Below are positions 9,075 to 19,922 of a DNA stretch of 64,000 nucleotides, one piece after another (the stretch's first letter is position 1; every line of letters begins with the position of its first letter). Origin of the DNA: Toxorhynchites rutilus septentrionalis. Lineage: Eukaryota > Arthropoda > Insecta > Diptera > Culicidae. The translations under genes were made by a program, and so were the position numbers. The stretch lies in NCBI RefSeq assembly GCF_029784135.1, contig NC_073745.1, positions 100,347,333 to 100,411,332 of the forward strand. The letters run 5' to 3'. The notes under the pieces were generated by a model. It was not told the origin of the DNA. It searched no databases and was given only the letters and a program-made list of their open reading frames with translations.

Positions 9075-12019
9075 AAGCACGACTTCGAATACTTGCAAAG
9101 GTGGCAAAGTTAGGAGAACTAGAGAATGAGCTCATTGCATACAAGGTTGTGACAGCTAACAAGTGGCCACAACTTAGAACGAAGATGCTGACTATCGCAG
9201 AAATTACATTAGATAAGGCTATTGATCTGTGTCGCGCAGAAGAAATAGCTGCCAGACGATCTCTGGAGTTAGGAAGTTTTCCTACGAATTCGGAGGTTAA
9301 TAAAGTATTCAAGTCCAAAGGACAATCTAAGCAGAAATCAGCACGTTGCAAGTTTTGCGGCGATTATCACGAATTTGTCAAGGGAGCCTGCCCAGCATTC
9401 GGTAAACGCTGTAATCGCTGTAAGAAGAGAAACCATTTCGAGAAAGCGTGCAAGTTGAAAAACCAAAAGTCAAGACGTGTGAAGCAGGTAAAGGAAGGGG
9501 AAAAGTCTTCGGACGAGACGTCGCCAGAAAGTGAGTCTGAATCAGAAGAATCTGAAGAAGAGTACGAGATTGGGAAAATATTTGATAATTCCAACACTGG
9601 TGGAAGTGTCTTAGCGGAGCTGAATTTGAAATTCGGTACAAAGTGGAAATCAGTTCTTTGCGAGGTCGACACGGGAGCCAATACTAGTCTGATTGGTCAT
9701 GAATGCCTAGTGAAGCTTTCTGGTGCGCGAGATCCACAGCTACAACCATCCAAATTTCGCTTGCAGAGTTTCGGCGGCAATCCCATAGAAGTGTTGGGTC
9801 AAGTTAAAGTGCCCTGTCGTCGGTTTAACAGAAAATTTGTTCTTGTTTTGCAAGTGGTAAACGTTGATCATCGGCCGTTGCTATCGGCAAATGCTTCCAG
9901 AGAGCTTGGACTCATCAAGTTTTGCAACTCGGTTTCCTTTGAAGGTTCAAACATTCCTGTTATCACATCACAACATAGCACAACATCACAACACGGAAAT
10001 CGACTAAAAGTTCTCCAGGTAAAGGCTCAGCAAATAGTTGACAATCATAAAAATTTGTTCGAAGGCTATGGAAAGTTTACGGGTGTTGTAGCGTTGGAGA
10101 TCGACGCCAACATCACGCCAACAATCCAACCACCTCGTCGTGTACCCATAGCGAAACGAAGTCAGCTAAAAATAGAGCTAGAGAATCTAGAGAAGAGCGG
10201 TATCATCGTCAAAGAAACAGCTCACACTGAATGGGTAAGTAACATTGTAATAGTCCAACGCGGAGACCCTGGTTCAGGTGTTCGAATATGCTTAGACCCA
10301 ATCGTTCTGAATAAGGCATTAAAGAGACCAAATTTACAATTTGTCACTCTCGACGAGATCCTACCGGAGCTGGGGAAAGCTAAAGTTTTCACCACCGTTG
10401 ATGCGAAAAAGGGTTTCTGGCACGTGGTCCTTGATGAACCCAGCAGCAAATTAACCACTTTTTGGACGCCATTCGGTCGCTATCGATGGACCCGTCTTCC
10501 ATTTGGTGTAGCTCCAGCACCAGAAATTTTCCAACTTAAACTGCAGGAAGTAATCCAGGACCTTAAGGGTGTTGAGTGTATTGCGGACGACATCCTTGTG
10601 TATGGTATGGGTGATACCATGGAAGAAGCCCTACAGAATCACAACGACTGCTTGGAGAAACTGTTGTGCCGACTCGATCAACATAATGTTAAACTCAATC
10701 GATCGAAGCTGAAACTGTGTGAAAGGTCAGTGAAATTTTATGGTCACGTGCTAACCGATCAAGGATTACAAGCTGACGAATCTAAGATAGCATCGATCCG
10801 GGAATTCCCGCGGCCAATAAACCGCAAGGAAGTGCACAGATTTGTGGGAATGGTTACTTATCTTGGACGATTTATAAGAAACCTCAGTGCCAACTTGTTG
10901 AACCTCCGAAAGTTGATTTCTGAATCGGTCCCATGGAAATGGACAGCTGTTGAAGAGAAAGAATTTAATAAGGTGAAGACATTGGTATCTGATATAAAGT
11001 CATTACGCTATTACGATATGAATCAACCACTTATCATCGAGTGCAAGCAGAATTTCGCAAGATTTGGAGTACCTCAACGAGTTGTCACTGACAATGGAAC
11101 CAACTTTGTGAATAAGAAAATGACCAAGTTCGCTTCTGATTGGAATTTTGAGTTGGTTGCATCTGCTCCACACCATCAACAGGCCAACGGGAAAGCAGAG
11201 TCTGCGGTGAAAATAGCTAAGTATTTAATGAAAAAGGCCGATGAAAGCGGTTCTGATTTTTGGTATACGCTACTTCATTGGCGTAACATACCAAATAATA
11301 TTGGATCCAGTCCGGCAGCACGACTTTTGTTGCGTACAACACGATGCGGTGTGCCAACCGCTGCAACGAAACTGCTTCCAAAGGTAGAGGAGGATGTTCC
11401 CGCTAAAATTGAAGCAAACCGTAAGCGAACCAAACTGCATTATGACAAGAAATCACGCAACTTACCAGAGCTTCAAATTGGATCACCAGTCTACGTACAA
11501 CTCAATCCAGAAGCCTCAAAAGTTTGGACGAAAGGAACTATATCGAGCCAACTCAACGATCGTTCGTACCTGGTACACGCTAATGGATCAGACTATCGTC
11601 GTTCACTGGTTCATCTGAAGCCGCGCAAGGAAACCGTTACGTTGCCATGTCGCTATTTGCCATATAATCCTGACCGTTCGACGACACAACATTTTCCTCT
11701 CCAACCGATGGTACAATCTGCAAATCAGGAATCTCATGCTGGTTCATTGAATCAAACTGAAGTTGAAATTATAAATGAGCCAACTGAACATCTTACCGGA
11801 ACAACTGCTCTACTGTCATCTTCAAACCAACCGTATTCTGAACCAGGAGAAACAACAACAAAAGCCACAGCTACGTCTCCTGGGTCGAACCATAAGGGTA
11901 CTCGACCAATTACACCGTCGCAGAATAACCGTCAACCAATTACACCGTCGCAGAATAACCGTCCAAAAAGAGAAATTCGTATACCAGAAAAGTTTAAAGA
12001 TTTTCGCTTGCAGTTCTGA
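9075..12019 (+). pseudogene. gag C-terminus / pol polyprotein with internal deletion
   Basis: One open frame continuing gag. Order: nucleocapsid knuckles (CKFCGDYHEF then CNRCKKRNHFEKAC); acidic serine-rich linker; aspartic protease (EVDTGANTSLIG); reverse transcriptase with FTTVDAKKGFWHV, LPFGVAPAPE, IADDILVYG and YLGRFIRNLS. Then, at about 11,045, PLIIEC jumps directly into integrase sequence (FARFGVPQRVVTDNGTNF). RNase H, the integrase zinc finger and the first catalytic Asp are missing, with no frame loss. The C-terminal integrase (ANGKAES, chromatin-side tail) and a 26-residue tandem-like PITPSQNNR duplication remain. Without RNase H and full integrase it cannot be autonomous. Confidence 0.8.
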
Positions 12020-12031
12020 TAAACATTAGAT

Positions 12032-12045
12032 TAGGAAAGGGAGGA
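12032..12045 (+). promoter_or_regulatory. Polypurine tract
   Basis: AGGAAAGGGAGGA lies immediately before the 3' LTR, the standard position for the plus-strand primer. Confidence 0.7.
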
Positions 12046-12236
12046 TGTTGCAATATGTATGCACCCCTCGTAACTATCGTTTAGTAGTGTGTGTGCGCTA
12101 GCATGAATAGAGCAGTAGAGTGCGATAGAAGAACAAGGAGAGCCCGCCATCAGTTTGATATGTACGTTTGAAGAGTAAAGACAAGATAATAAATACGTTA
12201 TAATAAATCATCGAGTATTCTTTACAAAATACAATA
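12046..12236 (+). repeat. 3' LTR of the gypsy-type element
   Basis: Same sequence as 5,306-5,496 as far as can be seen by eye. Followed by TTATA, the target duplication, and then the rest of MITE A copy 3. Confidence 0.85.
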
Positions 12237-12659
12237 TTATATTATCAGGCACGTAGCGTAACCGGCACGGCACGTTTCATGCAAGACAAATATTATTGCG
12301 TGTGTTTCAAATGTGTATGCGTATATATAGCGGAACGGCTCCGGGCATACACAGCACGCTTCAGACAAATGCATGAAGGAATTCTTGAAAAGAATATTCT
12401 GCCGGTGCCGGGCACGAACTACACGGGCGAGTAGCACCATACATACAAATCAAACGTCGAAGTTCGTGGTGTGGGTGCGTTCGTCGCTCTTCGGTACGAC
12501 ATCGGTTCAATCACCAGTAGCATTTCTCCGCTCCGTGTGCTCTGCCGGTCCGTACAGAGAAGTTGCTATGCCTGATGATATGAATACATCATGTATTTGT
12601 CTGCCGGTGTCGGTACGTGCCGTTTACGCTACGTGCCTGATAATATAAAACGGCCTTTA

Positions 12660-12962
12660 CTCTATGTCTGTAACATGCGAACATGCGTGTTTTACATAAA
12701 ATATGTACTCCTAGCGTTTAAGCCAGGTACGCGGAAAAAATACATAGAAAATTCTGGCATTGCTGTGACCCATATCAATGCAAGCTTTACCTGAGTCCCT
12801 GATTGTCGGTAGTTCCCATAGGAACAGTGCAAACTGCACATTGCGATAGGCTCTGTGATTTTTGACCTGGAAAGCTGGCCTCGAGATGTAATAGGCGATA
12901 ACTTAGTGTATAGATATCGAAGGTTAGCTCTGTAAAAAAGCGATTGATTATGCTGATGTTAA
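12660..12962. other. No gene recognised
   Basis: Short frames only. Ends at the TTAA of the next MITE. Confidence 0.4.
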
Positions 12963-13082
12963 CCCTTTCCCGTATAACATCGAGTCTCACTCGTGGGTAC
13001 TTGAATAACATAGGGCGCTAGAACCCTCAGCAGGTTAGCGAAATCACTTGATGTGTGACGTATTAAATAATACGGGAAGGGG
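12963..13082 (+). mobile_element. piggyBac-type MITE, 120 bp
   Basis: TTAA at 12,959-12,962 and 13,083-13,086 flanks inverted ends CCCTTTCCCGTATAA and CCCCTTCCCGTATTA. TTAA duplication with a C-rich terminal repeat fits piggyBac-superfamily MITEs. Confidence 0.65.
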
Positions 13083-13086
13083 TTAA

Positions 13087-14930
13087 GGAACATATTCAGC
13101 GAGAAAAAGAAAAACCTACCCCCAGTTATGATTTTTAAGTACCTGAATGCCCAGCGGAGAGGTTGGATGTGTTCATAAACAAATTGATCGAAAGCAGAGA
13201 AAATCCATCAGTTGGCCAATTCATGGAAAATACAAGGAAGCATTCGAACGTAAACTCGAGCCTCTGTGATTTTGATTTTGCTCTGAATATGTTGAAAATC
13301 CTTTTCTGACAATTCTTCGTTTCAAATCTAGTGGGAAAACTACGAATGTAATCATGCGATCAAGGCGCGTAGAAGTATATCCTAAGGTGGGCCAACTTGC
13401 TAAAACCACTCTTCAGCCATCTTGGAAGTCTACTGTGTTTTGTTTGTAAACAAAACACAATAAGCTTGTGCCCAAGCTCGCTCGTGATCAGTCTGTCTCT
13501 TTCACACTTCAAGGAAAAAAATCCCCTTCTGCTTCCTTCCGTACTGTTTTCATATACCGCTCCCCTACCAACTTAGTGACGAAACGGCCTCACCTAGTAC
13601 CATAGACCCGTCTTGCATGCGATGTGTGCCCAGAGCCCTGGTATCCGTATCCCAACCAATACAAATTGAGCGTATGAAACATAAAGCTAGGGCTCACGAA
13701 TTGTTTATTGTTTGGAGTGAATATTGATGCAAATATGTTCGGCATTTACTATGGCCTGTAGCCAATGATTGCGTTGGATAGTTTTTGGATGTTTGAATAT
13801 CCCCCCGGAAGCTTTATTTCGAGATTTGCAGTTGAAATACTGCAGCAGGATTGCACGAAGCACATCACTTTTAATGTTAGGTTATGATTTATATACTCAT
13901 GATTTTCTATGCTGGATACAAAAAAAAGACCGCTTAGCAATCCCTTGTGTGTGCCCAACACATGCTCTGCATGCGAGATGGAAAATGAAAGGTAGGAAGA
14001 TTTTTTAAATCTGTGACGTCACAGATTTTGTTTATGTATGTTACTTTTCTTATAATAGCCCACTACATAGGAAAAGTGTTGTTATTAGAAGTAAAAATAA
14101 GCAAATGAAATGAACGTTCTATTTTTTTCCCTAAATCAATGCTAGCGTTCAAAATCATAAGGTCATTCTAACAGAAACTGAAATTTCAATATTTTTGAAG
14201 TGTTCTAAACTTAATTTCAATTCAATTTTACTTCTCGTTACATCGACCAAAAACGTTAACGAACAAAGTCAGAGTCATACAATCTTTTGTTCCATTGACG
14301 GATAAACATTTGACAGAGCATGGGAAAAAGGTTGCAAGTTATTTCATGTAAAATGAACTTGAAAAATAAATTTAATTGACTCCGTATAACTTAGATTGAG
14401 ACAAAAAGTTTTCCGCTTGCGTCTTAGTTTTAGACGACTGAAGTTTTCAGCACCCTAATTGTGAAAAAGTAATTACAATTGCTGACAAAAGTCAAACTTC
14501 CATGAAGTTACTCTTGAATCCATACATAGTAGACATTAGAATACTATTTCTGAAATCAAAGAAAAAATTAAACATTTTAGTTCGTGATATGTTCTGATTT
14601 TTTCCATAATGCAAAAAATATGAATTGGAAATTTGTAATTAGCTTTTGTATATCCTCTTTCAACGTTATTCGATGACACATTCAATTTTGTACCATTTGA
14701 GTAACTGACTGGTATGCCTGGTATGTGAACTTCCTATCTTCCTGGCTACTAACACAATCAAAATTTAACACAACCAAAACCCGTGAATCTTCCCACCTTC
14801 TATTCTTCATATCGCCTATAAACAACGGGTATGCATATGTGTGTTATAAAAACGTTTTGTCTAATTTGAGAGGGTTTAAGAGACGAATGAACTCTCAGAG
14901 TTTAAAGTCTCTCTAATTCAATACCTTCCT
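13087..14930. other. AT-rich stretch, no gene seen
   Basis: Only short frames (for example 13,749-13,961 minus and 13,769-14,008 plus), overlapping each other on opposite strands and without family resemblance. Segments near 14,870-14,935 resemble fragments of family E (an 'agacgaatgaactc' core). Confidence 0.4.
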
Positions 14931-14944
14931 TCCTTCCTAGTTTG

Positions 14945-16272
14945 AGAGGGCATCATTCTGTAGTCGACTCTCGTACCATTCGGACGCATTCCAGAGAGCT
15001 GTTTAACAAATCGCGAAACGGTTGAAGTATAAATAGTGTATGTAGACGATGCCACGGCGTAAGAAGAACACGAACAAGCCTTCGACAGAAGCCTTTGTGT
15101 CCAATCAAAACGGAGGAAGCCAGGGTATTAATGCAAATCAATGCCCAAATCAATTGAGACATACATTAGAACCACTAATTTCATCGATGTCGAGCTTGAC
15201 CGTGGATAGTACCGTTCATGAAACAACACAGACATCGCATAACATCGCTTCCGCTGTCCCTTCACTAAGTTGTGTTGCTGAATCAGTGGGTGAGGAAAAC
15301 CAAAATGTGCCTTCTATCATGGTGAAGGTTGAAATCCTCGCGTTGATGAAGGATTTGAAAACTCTTGAAGTGGACGCGTTGTACAAAATTTGTCGTACTG
15401 GTACCAAAGTAATGTGCAAAAACAAACGACATTATGACATCGCCATATTGTACCTGAAGACGACAAAGACTGAATTTTATACATATGACATCCTCGGAGA
15501 AAAGGCTGAATTTTATACATATGACAGGCTCGGAGAAAAGCCATTTAAAGTGATTGTAAGAGGGCTTCCTGGGATAAAACCTGAGCTCCTCAAGCAAGAA
15601 TTGACGGATAACTTCAAACTCAAGGTGTTGTCTGTATTTTCAATGGTCAGAAACGACGAAGACACCGTAAAGCATCATGACAAGCTGTTCCTCGTTAACT
15701 TCCAAAAGGGATCAACTACTTTGCACGCATTGAAAGAGATTAAGACAATATTCTTGATCAAGGTAAGCTGGGAGTTGTTCCGAGGATGGAAAATGGACGC
15801 CACCCAGTGCCAACGCTGCCAGAACTTCGGGCATCAAACCCAAAATTGTCACATGATGCCTCGTTGTGCGTTTTGTACCGGAGCACATCTAACGAATGGA
15901 TGCCCCATCCAGGAGTTGACCATCAATTCGAATCAACAACCCGCTCGGTCAACGTCAGCATCATCGGATCTTTACTCTGGAGCTGAATTGTGTCAGATCT
16001 TTAAGGAAATAACGTCTGCATTTCAACCGTGTCAATCTCAAGCTGATAAAGTTCGGGTGATGAATTACTTCGTCAACAAATATGGAACGTAATTCTCTTT
16101 TTCGTTTCCTGACATGGAAAGCTCGAAAATTGTGCCAAACGGATCAAGTATAGTGGTCCCATATGAGACGGCTCAAATAAACATGATTTGAAATGCAAGA
16201 GCGAAGACGAAAAGCGATAGTGCTGTGACACTAGAATATAAACTGTAAAGTGTTAAAAAAAATAAAAAAGAA
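14945..16272 (+). mobile_element. Jockey-type LINE carrying ORF1 only
   Basis: A 5' leader with CATTC-type start sequence is followed by ORF1 (15,049-16,092), a short 3' UTR with AATAAA-like sequence and an A-rich tail at about 16,253-16,272. No endonuclease or reverse transcriptase ORF is present between ORF1 and the tail. Target duplications were not resolved. Confidence 0.6.
15049..16092 (+). CDS. Jockey-clade LINE ORF1 protein (Gag-like)
   Basis: 347 residues from the ATG at 15,049, fully open. The N-terminal third is low-complexity and polar. Residues 160-250 contain PFKVIVRGLPG, the diagnostic start of the RNA-binding PRE domain of Jockey-type ORF1 proteins. Two or three zinc knuckles follow (CQRCQNFGHQTQNCHMMPRC, then CAFCTGAHLTNGC). 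The protein would bind element RNA in a ribonucleoprotein particle. A 33-bp direct duplication at about 15,473-15,540 repeats the peptide FYTYD(I/R)LGEK just before the PRE domain. No ORF2 follows, so replication would need a partner LINE. Confidence 0.8.
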   Translation: MPRRKKNTNKPSTEAFVSNQNGGSQGINANQCPNQLRHTLEPLISSMSSLTVDSTVHETTQTSHNIASAVPSLSCVAESVGEENQNVPSIMVKVEILALMKDLKTLEVDALYKICRTGTKVMCKNKRHYDIAILYLKTTKTEFYTYDILGEKAEFYTYDRLGEKPFKVIVRGLPGIKPELLKQELTDNFKLKVLSVFSMVRNDEDTVKHHDKLFLVNFQKGSTTLHALKEIKTIFLIKVSWELFRGWKMDATQCQRCQNFGHQTQNCHMMPRCAFCTGAHLTNGCPIQELTINSNQQPARSTSASSDLYSGAELCQIFKEITSAFQPCQSQADKVRVMNYFVNKYGT

Positions 16273-16382
16273 TGTTTCAAGAAATTTATGTTCATCCTTT
16301 GTACTTGAAAGAAACACATTTGTGAATGTTGTGACTCAACTGGGAATGATTGCACTTTTAGCGAAACGGATCGAGATGGGAC

Positions 16383-16680
16383 CGGAATAGTTGGTTAATT
16401 GTCTTCATCGACTGATTGCCAGAATTTGGGAAACAGAACAGCTACCGGAGGAGTGGAATATGAGGTTATTTGCCGTATCTTCCACAAAGACGACAAACTA
16501 GACCGTGAAAATTTTCGTGCATTCACCGTCCTGAATGCCGCCCTACAAAATGCTTTCCAAATCATCTTCCAGCGTCTCGCCACTTACGAACTGATTCGTG
16601 GCAAGTTATCAGACCGGTCGGCTTACTACTGACCAAATCTTCACCTAGTGGCAGATCCTCCTGAAATGCCGTGAGTACAG
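16383..16680 (+). pseudogene. LINE reverse transcriptase fragment
   Basis: Across one shift the translation reads RIWETEQLPEEW, then YEVICRIFHKDDKLDRENFR, AFTVLNAALQNAFQIIFQRL, LSDRSAYY. This matches the start of the RT domain of non-LTR elements ('LPEEW..G.I.PI.KKGD...C.NYR.ITLLN..YK..S'). The clade is uncertain (RTE/JAM-like or R1-like). It is cut on both sides. Confidence 0.6.
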
Positions 16681-16730
16681 ATTCCCAACGCACCACTTTT
16701 GAATGCCCAAAATTGTATTTGAAAAAACAA

Positions 16731-17539
16731 GAAGTGGGTTATATCTGTGATATAACCTCAACGTAGACGTGCGACTACCGTTGGCTTGGTAATAATTTAT
16801 TTGAAATTGCATCTGAATCAATTTTTAATGCATGAATGAATGAATATTTTGAAAGATTGCTGAGAGTTTTTCTTGTCAGTGTGTGGGTGGATGAGTATAA
16901 GTATGGAATTGTTATTAACATAAAATTCAACTCTTTCGAACATGGTGGTTCCGAAACGAACCGATGGAATTTCAGTGACCTTGTAAAAGCAACTGAAGAT
17001 GCTTGATACATGATTCACCTTTGTTTTCGTGAGAATAACACGAGATTTCTCATGATCATTCCATGTGCAGAATAGAAACTGAGGGCGCCATTTCACTGTG
17101 AAAACGAAATAAAGTCTTATAACCTTGCATAAAATTCGTTTCGTTTTTATCGTGATGTGGCAATTTTTCATGACTGTTCCATGCGAAAGCAGAACAGAAA
17201 CATATGCATATTGCATCAGAAACATATTGGATTGCATCATGAAAACATCAAGTCGAATGTGTAAATGGGTGCGAATATTCCTTCGCTGGGACGCATTCAC
17301 ACGCAAACAATTTTTCACGACTGTTTCATGCGAGAGATGAACAGAAACTGATGCTACTGGATTGCATCACGGTAACGCAGTAACGCACGGTAAAATCGCA
17401 GCTTGCATGTATTCGCTGTGGCGGTTTCTCCATGTGCCTAGATTTTGCGTCCGTGTTCGGGAACACATTGCGATCACCAATCATCATCAATCAGCTAGAT
17501 TGTTATGATTTAAATAACTTGCTTACAAAGCGATTTTTA
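16731..17539 (+). repeat. Family F repeat, 5' end copy 1, plus flanking DNA
   Basis: Starts with the hairpin GGTTATATC-TGT-GATATAACC at 16,737-16,757, then a diverged quasi-palindrome. The match to other F copies continues to about 16,860 (a GAATGAATGAAT run). The remainder to 17,539 has no recognised gene; the frames on the two strands there mirror each other. Confidence 0.55.
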
Positions 17540-17742
17540 AGATATTGATTTTTTGGACCAATAAGTGACAATCATATAATTCGTTGACATTTTATTTTTC
17601 GAATGAAGTGATTATTATACCACCCCATTCAGCCGGTAAAGAGATATTAACGTTCAAAACCTTGCAGTTCAGCGTCACTCTCTCGGTTTCGAAACTTCGA
17701 ACTTACACCCCGGTACAGGAATGAAAGACGTAGTCCTACGTC
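17540..17742 (+). repeat. Family G terminal segment, copy 1
   Basis: Matches 30,490-30,692, including TTACACCCCGGTA and the ending ATGAAAGACGTAGTCCTACG-TC. The quasi-palindrome GACGTAGTCCTACGTC lies at 17,727-17,742 and is followed within 3 bases by a family E start. Confidence 0.65.
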
Positions 17743-19542
17743 AAAATTATAGGAGGGTGTGTACAAGACATGACCGCATTGTTGATGTAGAACTAGACTG
17801 TAGTTGAATTCAAGTCGCTTGCTTTTAACTGCGGATATTATTTTATAATGCTACGAAAATAAATTTTGAAATAACCATTCTACCGATTTGGTCGCCCTGA
17901 AATGTTTTTGTACTGTACAATAATTTGACGATGATTGTTTGATGATTCATTTTTGTGCTCGCAGAACAATACATGCTCGAGATAAACGCAGCTGTCATCC
18001 TCAATGGAGAAAGTTTTGTTACTGGCAAGCGAAACCTAATCACATACAAAATTCCAGAACGACATTCACTTTCTTGGTGACTAAATAAGCGAAATAAACT
18101 CTATCTGCACGCGAAGCCAAATAAATAATTGACTTATTATAATTTATTGAATAACTTGGTATTCCCCAAATAATATTTTGGTGCACAACCTTAACACCTG
18201 CGTCAGGTCAATGCATTGATGCAATGTCAAAGGCACCAACGAAGCCTTTATGATGACAGAAAACAAACAATGTTAACTGCTTGGAAAAAGGCTGAATATT
18301 TGCCATTACTAATACCCTACCGTAAATAATTCCCTCCCGCTATCTCCCCTCCTTCTTCTTCTTCTTCTTCTTCTTCTTCTTCTTCAATGGCACTAACGTT
18401 CCTAGAGGAACTTCGCCGTCTCAACGTAGTATTACTTGCGTCATTTTTTTTTATTAGTACTTAGTTGAGATTTCTATGCCAAATAGCACGCCTCGAATGC
18501 ATTCTGAGTGGCAAGCTCTAGAATACTCGTGACCACAGTGCAAGTCGGAGGAAATTTCTTTGACGAAAAACTCCCCCGACCAGAACGGGAATCGAACCCG
18601 ACCACCCGGCATGTTAGTTATGACGCTAACCACTCGGCCACGGGAGCACACCCCTCCTTATTTATATTTATTAATACAAATGGTGTTTCAGCGTAACGAA
18701 GACGCAGTATTTTTACGTACGAGTTATGAAGCACGCACATACGCACACAAATATCCATATATCGATGGCTTGAAGTAACTAAATATACACACACTTATCT
18801 CTGTTTTGCGCTCTCCTCAACAGAAGCCCTTTCTGTTAATATTGCCAGTCTAGATTAGCTTAGCTTTCATCCTTTATGGCGAGAGTTTTCCTATTGTCAT
18901 GCGAAACCAAATCACTGACAAAACTCCAGAACACTTATTTCCTTGGTGTAGCTCAAAACATTAATGCAATGGCGTCAATTTGATGCAATGATTGCAATGC
19001 TAGAGAAATCAGCGAGTGATTAATTTGGTCGCGTCCACAGCTCAGTCCGAAAAGTGGCACAAAACAAGGAAGAACAAACGAGGTTCATTGTTTCGTATCT
19101 AGAACAATACTGAAAGTTTGCCTTTCCTTTCTCTCCTTGTTGAATTAAAAAGACTTTAAACTTCTTCAGTTCATTCGTCTCTAGCCTTCAAAAAGGCCGG
19201 TGGAAAACTCTACTCTTTCCTCAAATTACTCCTCCACTCACATTGCTTTGAGAAAACCATTCGATCCTTCGCCGTCCAGCTCGCCCAGCACCGGTGTTGT
19301 CCAGTCGGTGTCCTCACGAAGAATGTAGTTTGCCTCAGCTAGATCCACTTTTATACTCTAAGCAAATATTCCCCTTCGTTCTTCTTCTCTTCCTTTGTTC
19401 ACGGAGACTTTACATCTTACGATTTCCCCTTCGTTGCTCGCCGATAAGTTGCTCGTTATTGACAGCTCTGTTCGGGAAAGCACACAAATGGACAGAACAA
19501 ATGTATGAGAAAATGGAAATGCTTCCAAATGTTCTACGTCAA
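17743..19542 (+). repeat. Family E repeat, copy 1 (with SINE insert)
   Basis: Begins with a diverged form of the E start (GGAGGGTGTGT...GCATTGTTGATGTAGAACTA). It shares blocks with 26,499-27,760, 44,031-46,460 and 46,466-47,920: 'ggtgcacaaccttaacacc', 'gatgcaatgtcaaaggcacc', 'agaagccctttctgttaat', and a block with a minus-strand TATAAAA near 19,355. It is interrupted by the SINE at 18,355-18,650. No reading frame is conserved between copies. Confidence 0.6.
18355..18650 (-). mobile_element. tRNA-derived SINE, Feilai-like, copy 2
   Basis: Same family as 2,889-3,153. The B box GGTTCGATTCC-type motif lies near 18,590 on the minus strand. Its 3' tail is a long GAA array (CTT on the plus strand, 18,352-18,385). 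Target duplication CCCCTCCTT at 18,346-18,354 and 18,651-18,659. Confidence 0.85.
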
Positions 19543-19625
19543 AATCTGATGCCTTTAAAGCTTTTTGTAGACATGGAACATCCACACATTTCAAGGAATA
19601 TTAGAAACTTCAAATACAACAATAT
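19543..19625 (+). pseudogene. 83-bp scrap of an I-type LINE ORF2
   Basis: Closely matches 50,899-50,985 in the second I-type LINE, including GACATGGAACATCCACACA. It abuts the end of the family E copy. Too short for function. Confidence 0.6.
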
Positions 19626-19856
19626 TAGAATATATACACACACTTTGATTATTCCATTTTTATTTCATTGTAGGGGTAGCTCCGCCTGAGAGAGGTAGGA
19701 ATAATGTTTGCATAGGTGCTAAAGAAGTCCGCTATATGGAAATGTTAATCAGTTTTGACGAATTTACGTTGGATTTACAACCAGATGGCGCAGCGAGTAA
19801 AATGAGGATGTTTTGTTTTTTTGGTATGAAATTTGTTCAAATTTTCTAGAAAAATC
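19626..19856. other. Short spacer, no gene seen
   Basis: Contains a candidate TAGAAAA (19,847-19,853) that may be the target duplication of the adjacent LINE. Confidence 0.35.
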
Positions 19857-19922
19857 TGAATTTATTTATTTATTTATTTCACCGTCTTGGATATAAAGAT
19901 TCCTACAGACTGTTTACTTAGG

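Larger units (their letters stand above)
5306..12236 (+). mobile_element. Ty3/gypsy-type LTR retrotransposon, defective
   Basis: Two 191-bp LTRs (5,306-5,496 and 12,046-12,236) that look identical by eye, with 5-bp TTATA duplications at 5,301-5,305 and 12,237-12,241. Internal order: primer binding site, gag, protease, reverse transcriptase, truncated integrase, purine tract. The gag is split by a DNA transposon (6,148-9,071). The RNase H and N-terminal integrase segments are missing. Protease-RT-integrase order fits Ty3/gypsy; a Mag-like lineage is my tentative guess. Confidence 0.85.
5293..12656 (+). mobile_element. PIF/Harbinger-type MITE (family A), copy 3, split by an LTR element
   Basis: Left end AGG at 5,293 and right end CCT at 12,656, flanked by TTA at 5,290-5,292 and 12,657-12,659. 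Only 13 bases of the MITE precede the LTR retrotransposon (5,306-12,236). Removing that element and one TTATA duplication restores the exact family A terminus seen in copies 1 and 2. Confidence 0.8.

Noticed and set aside
18351..18385. Independent microsatellite
   Set aside because: The CTT run is the triplet tail of the SINE, inside its target duplications.
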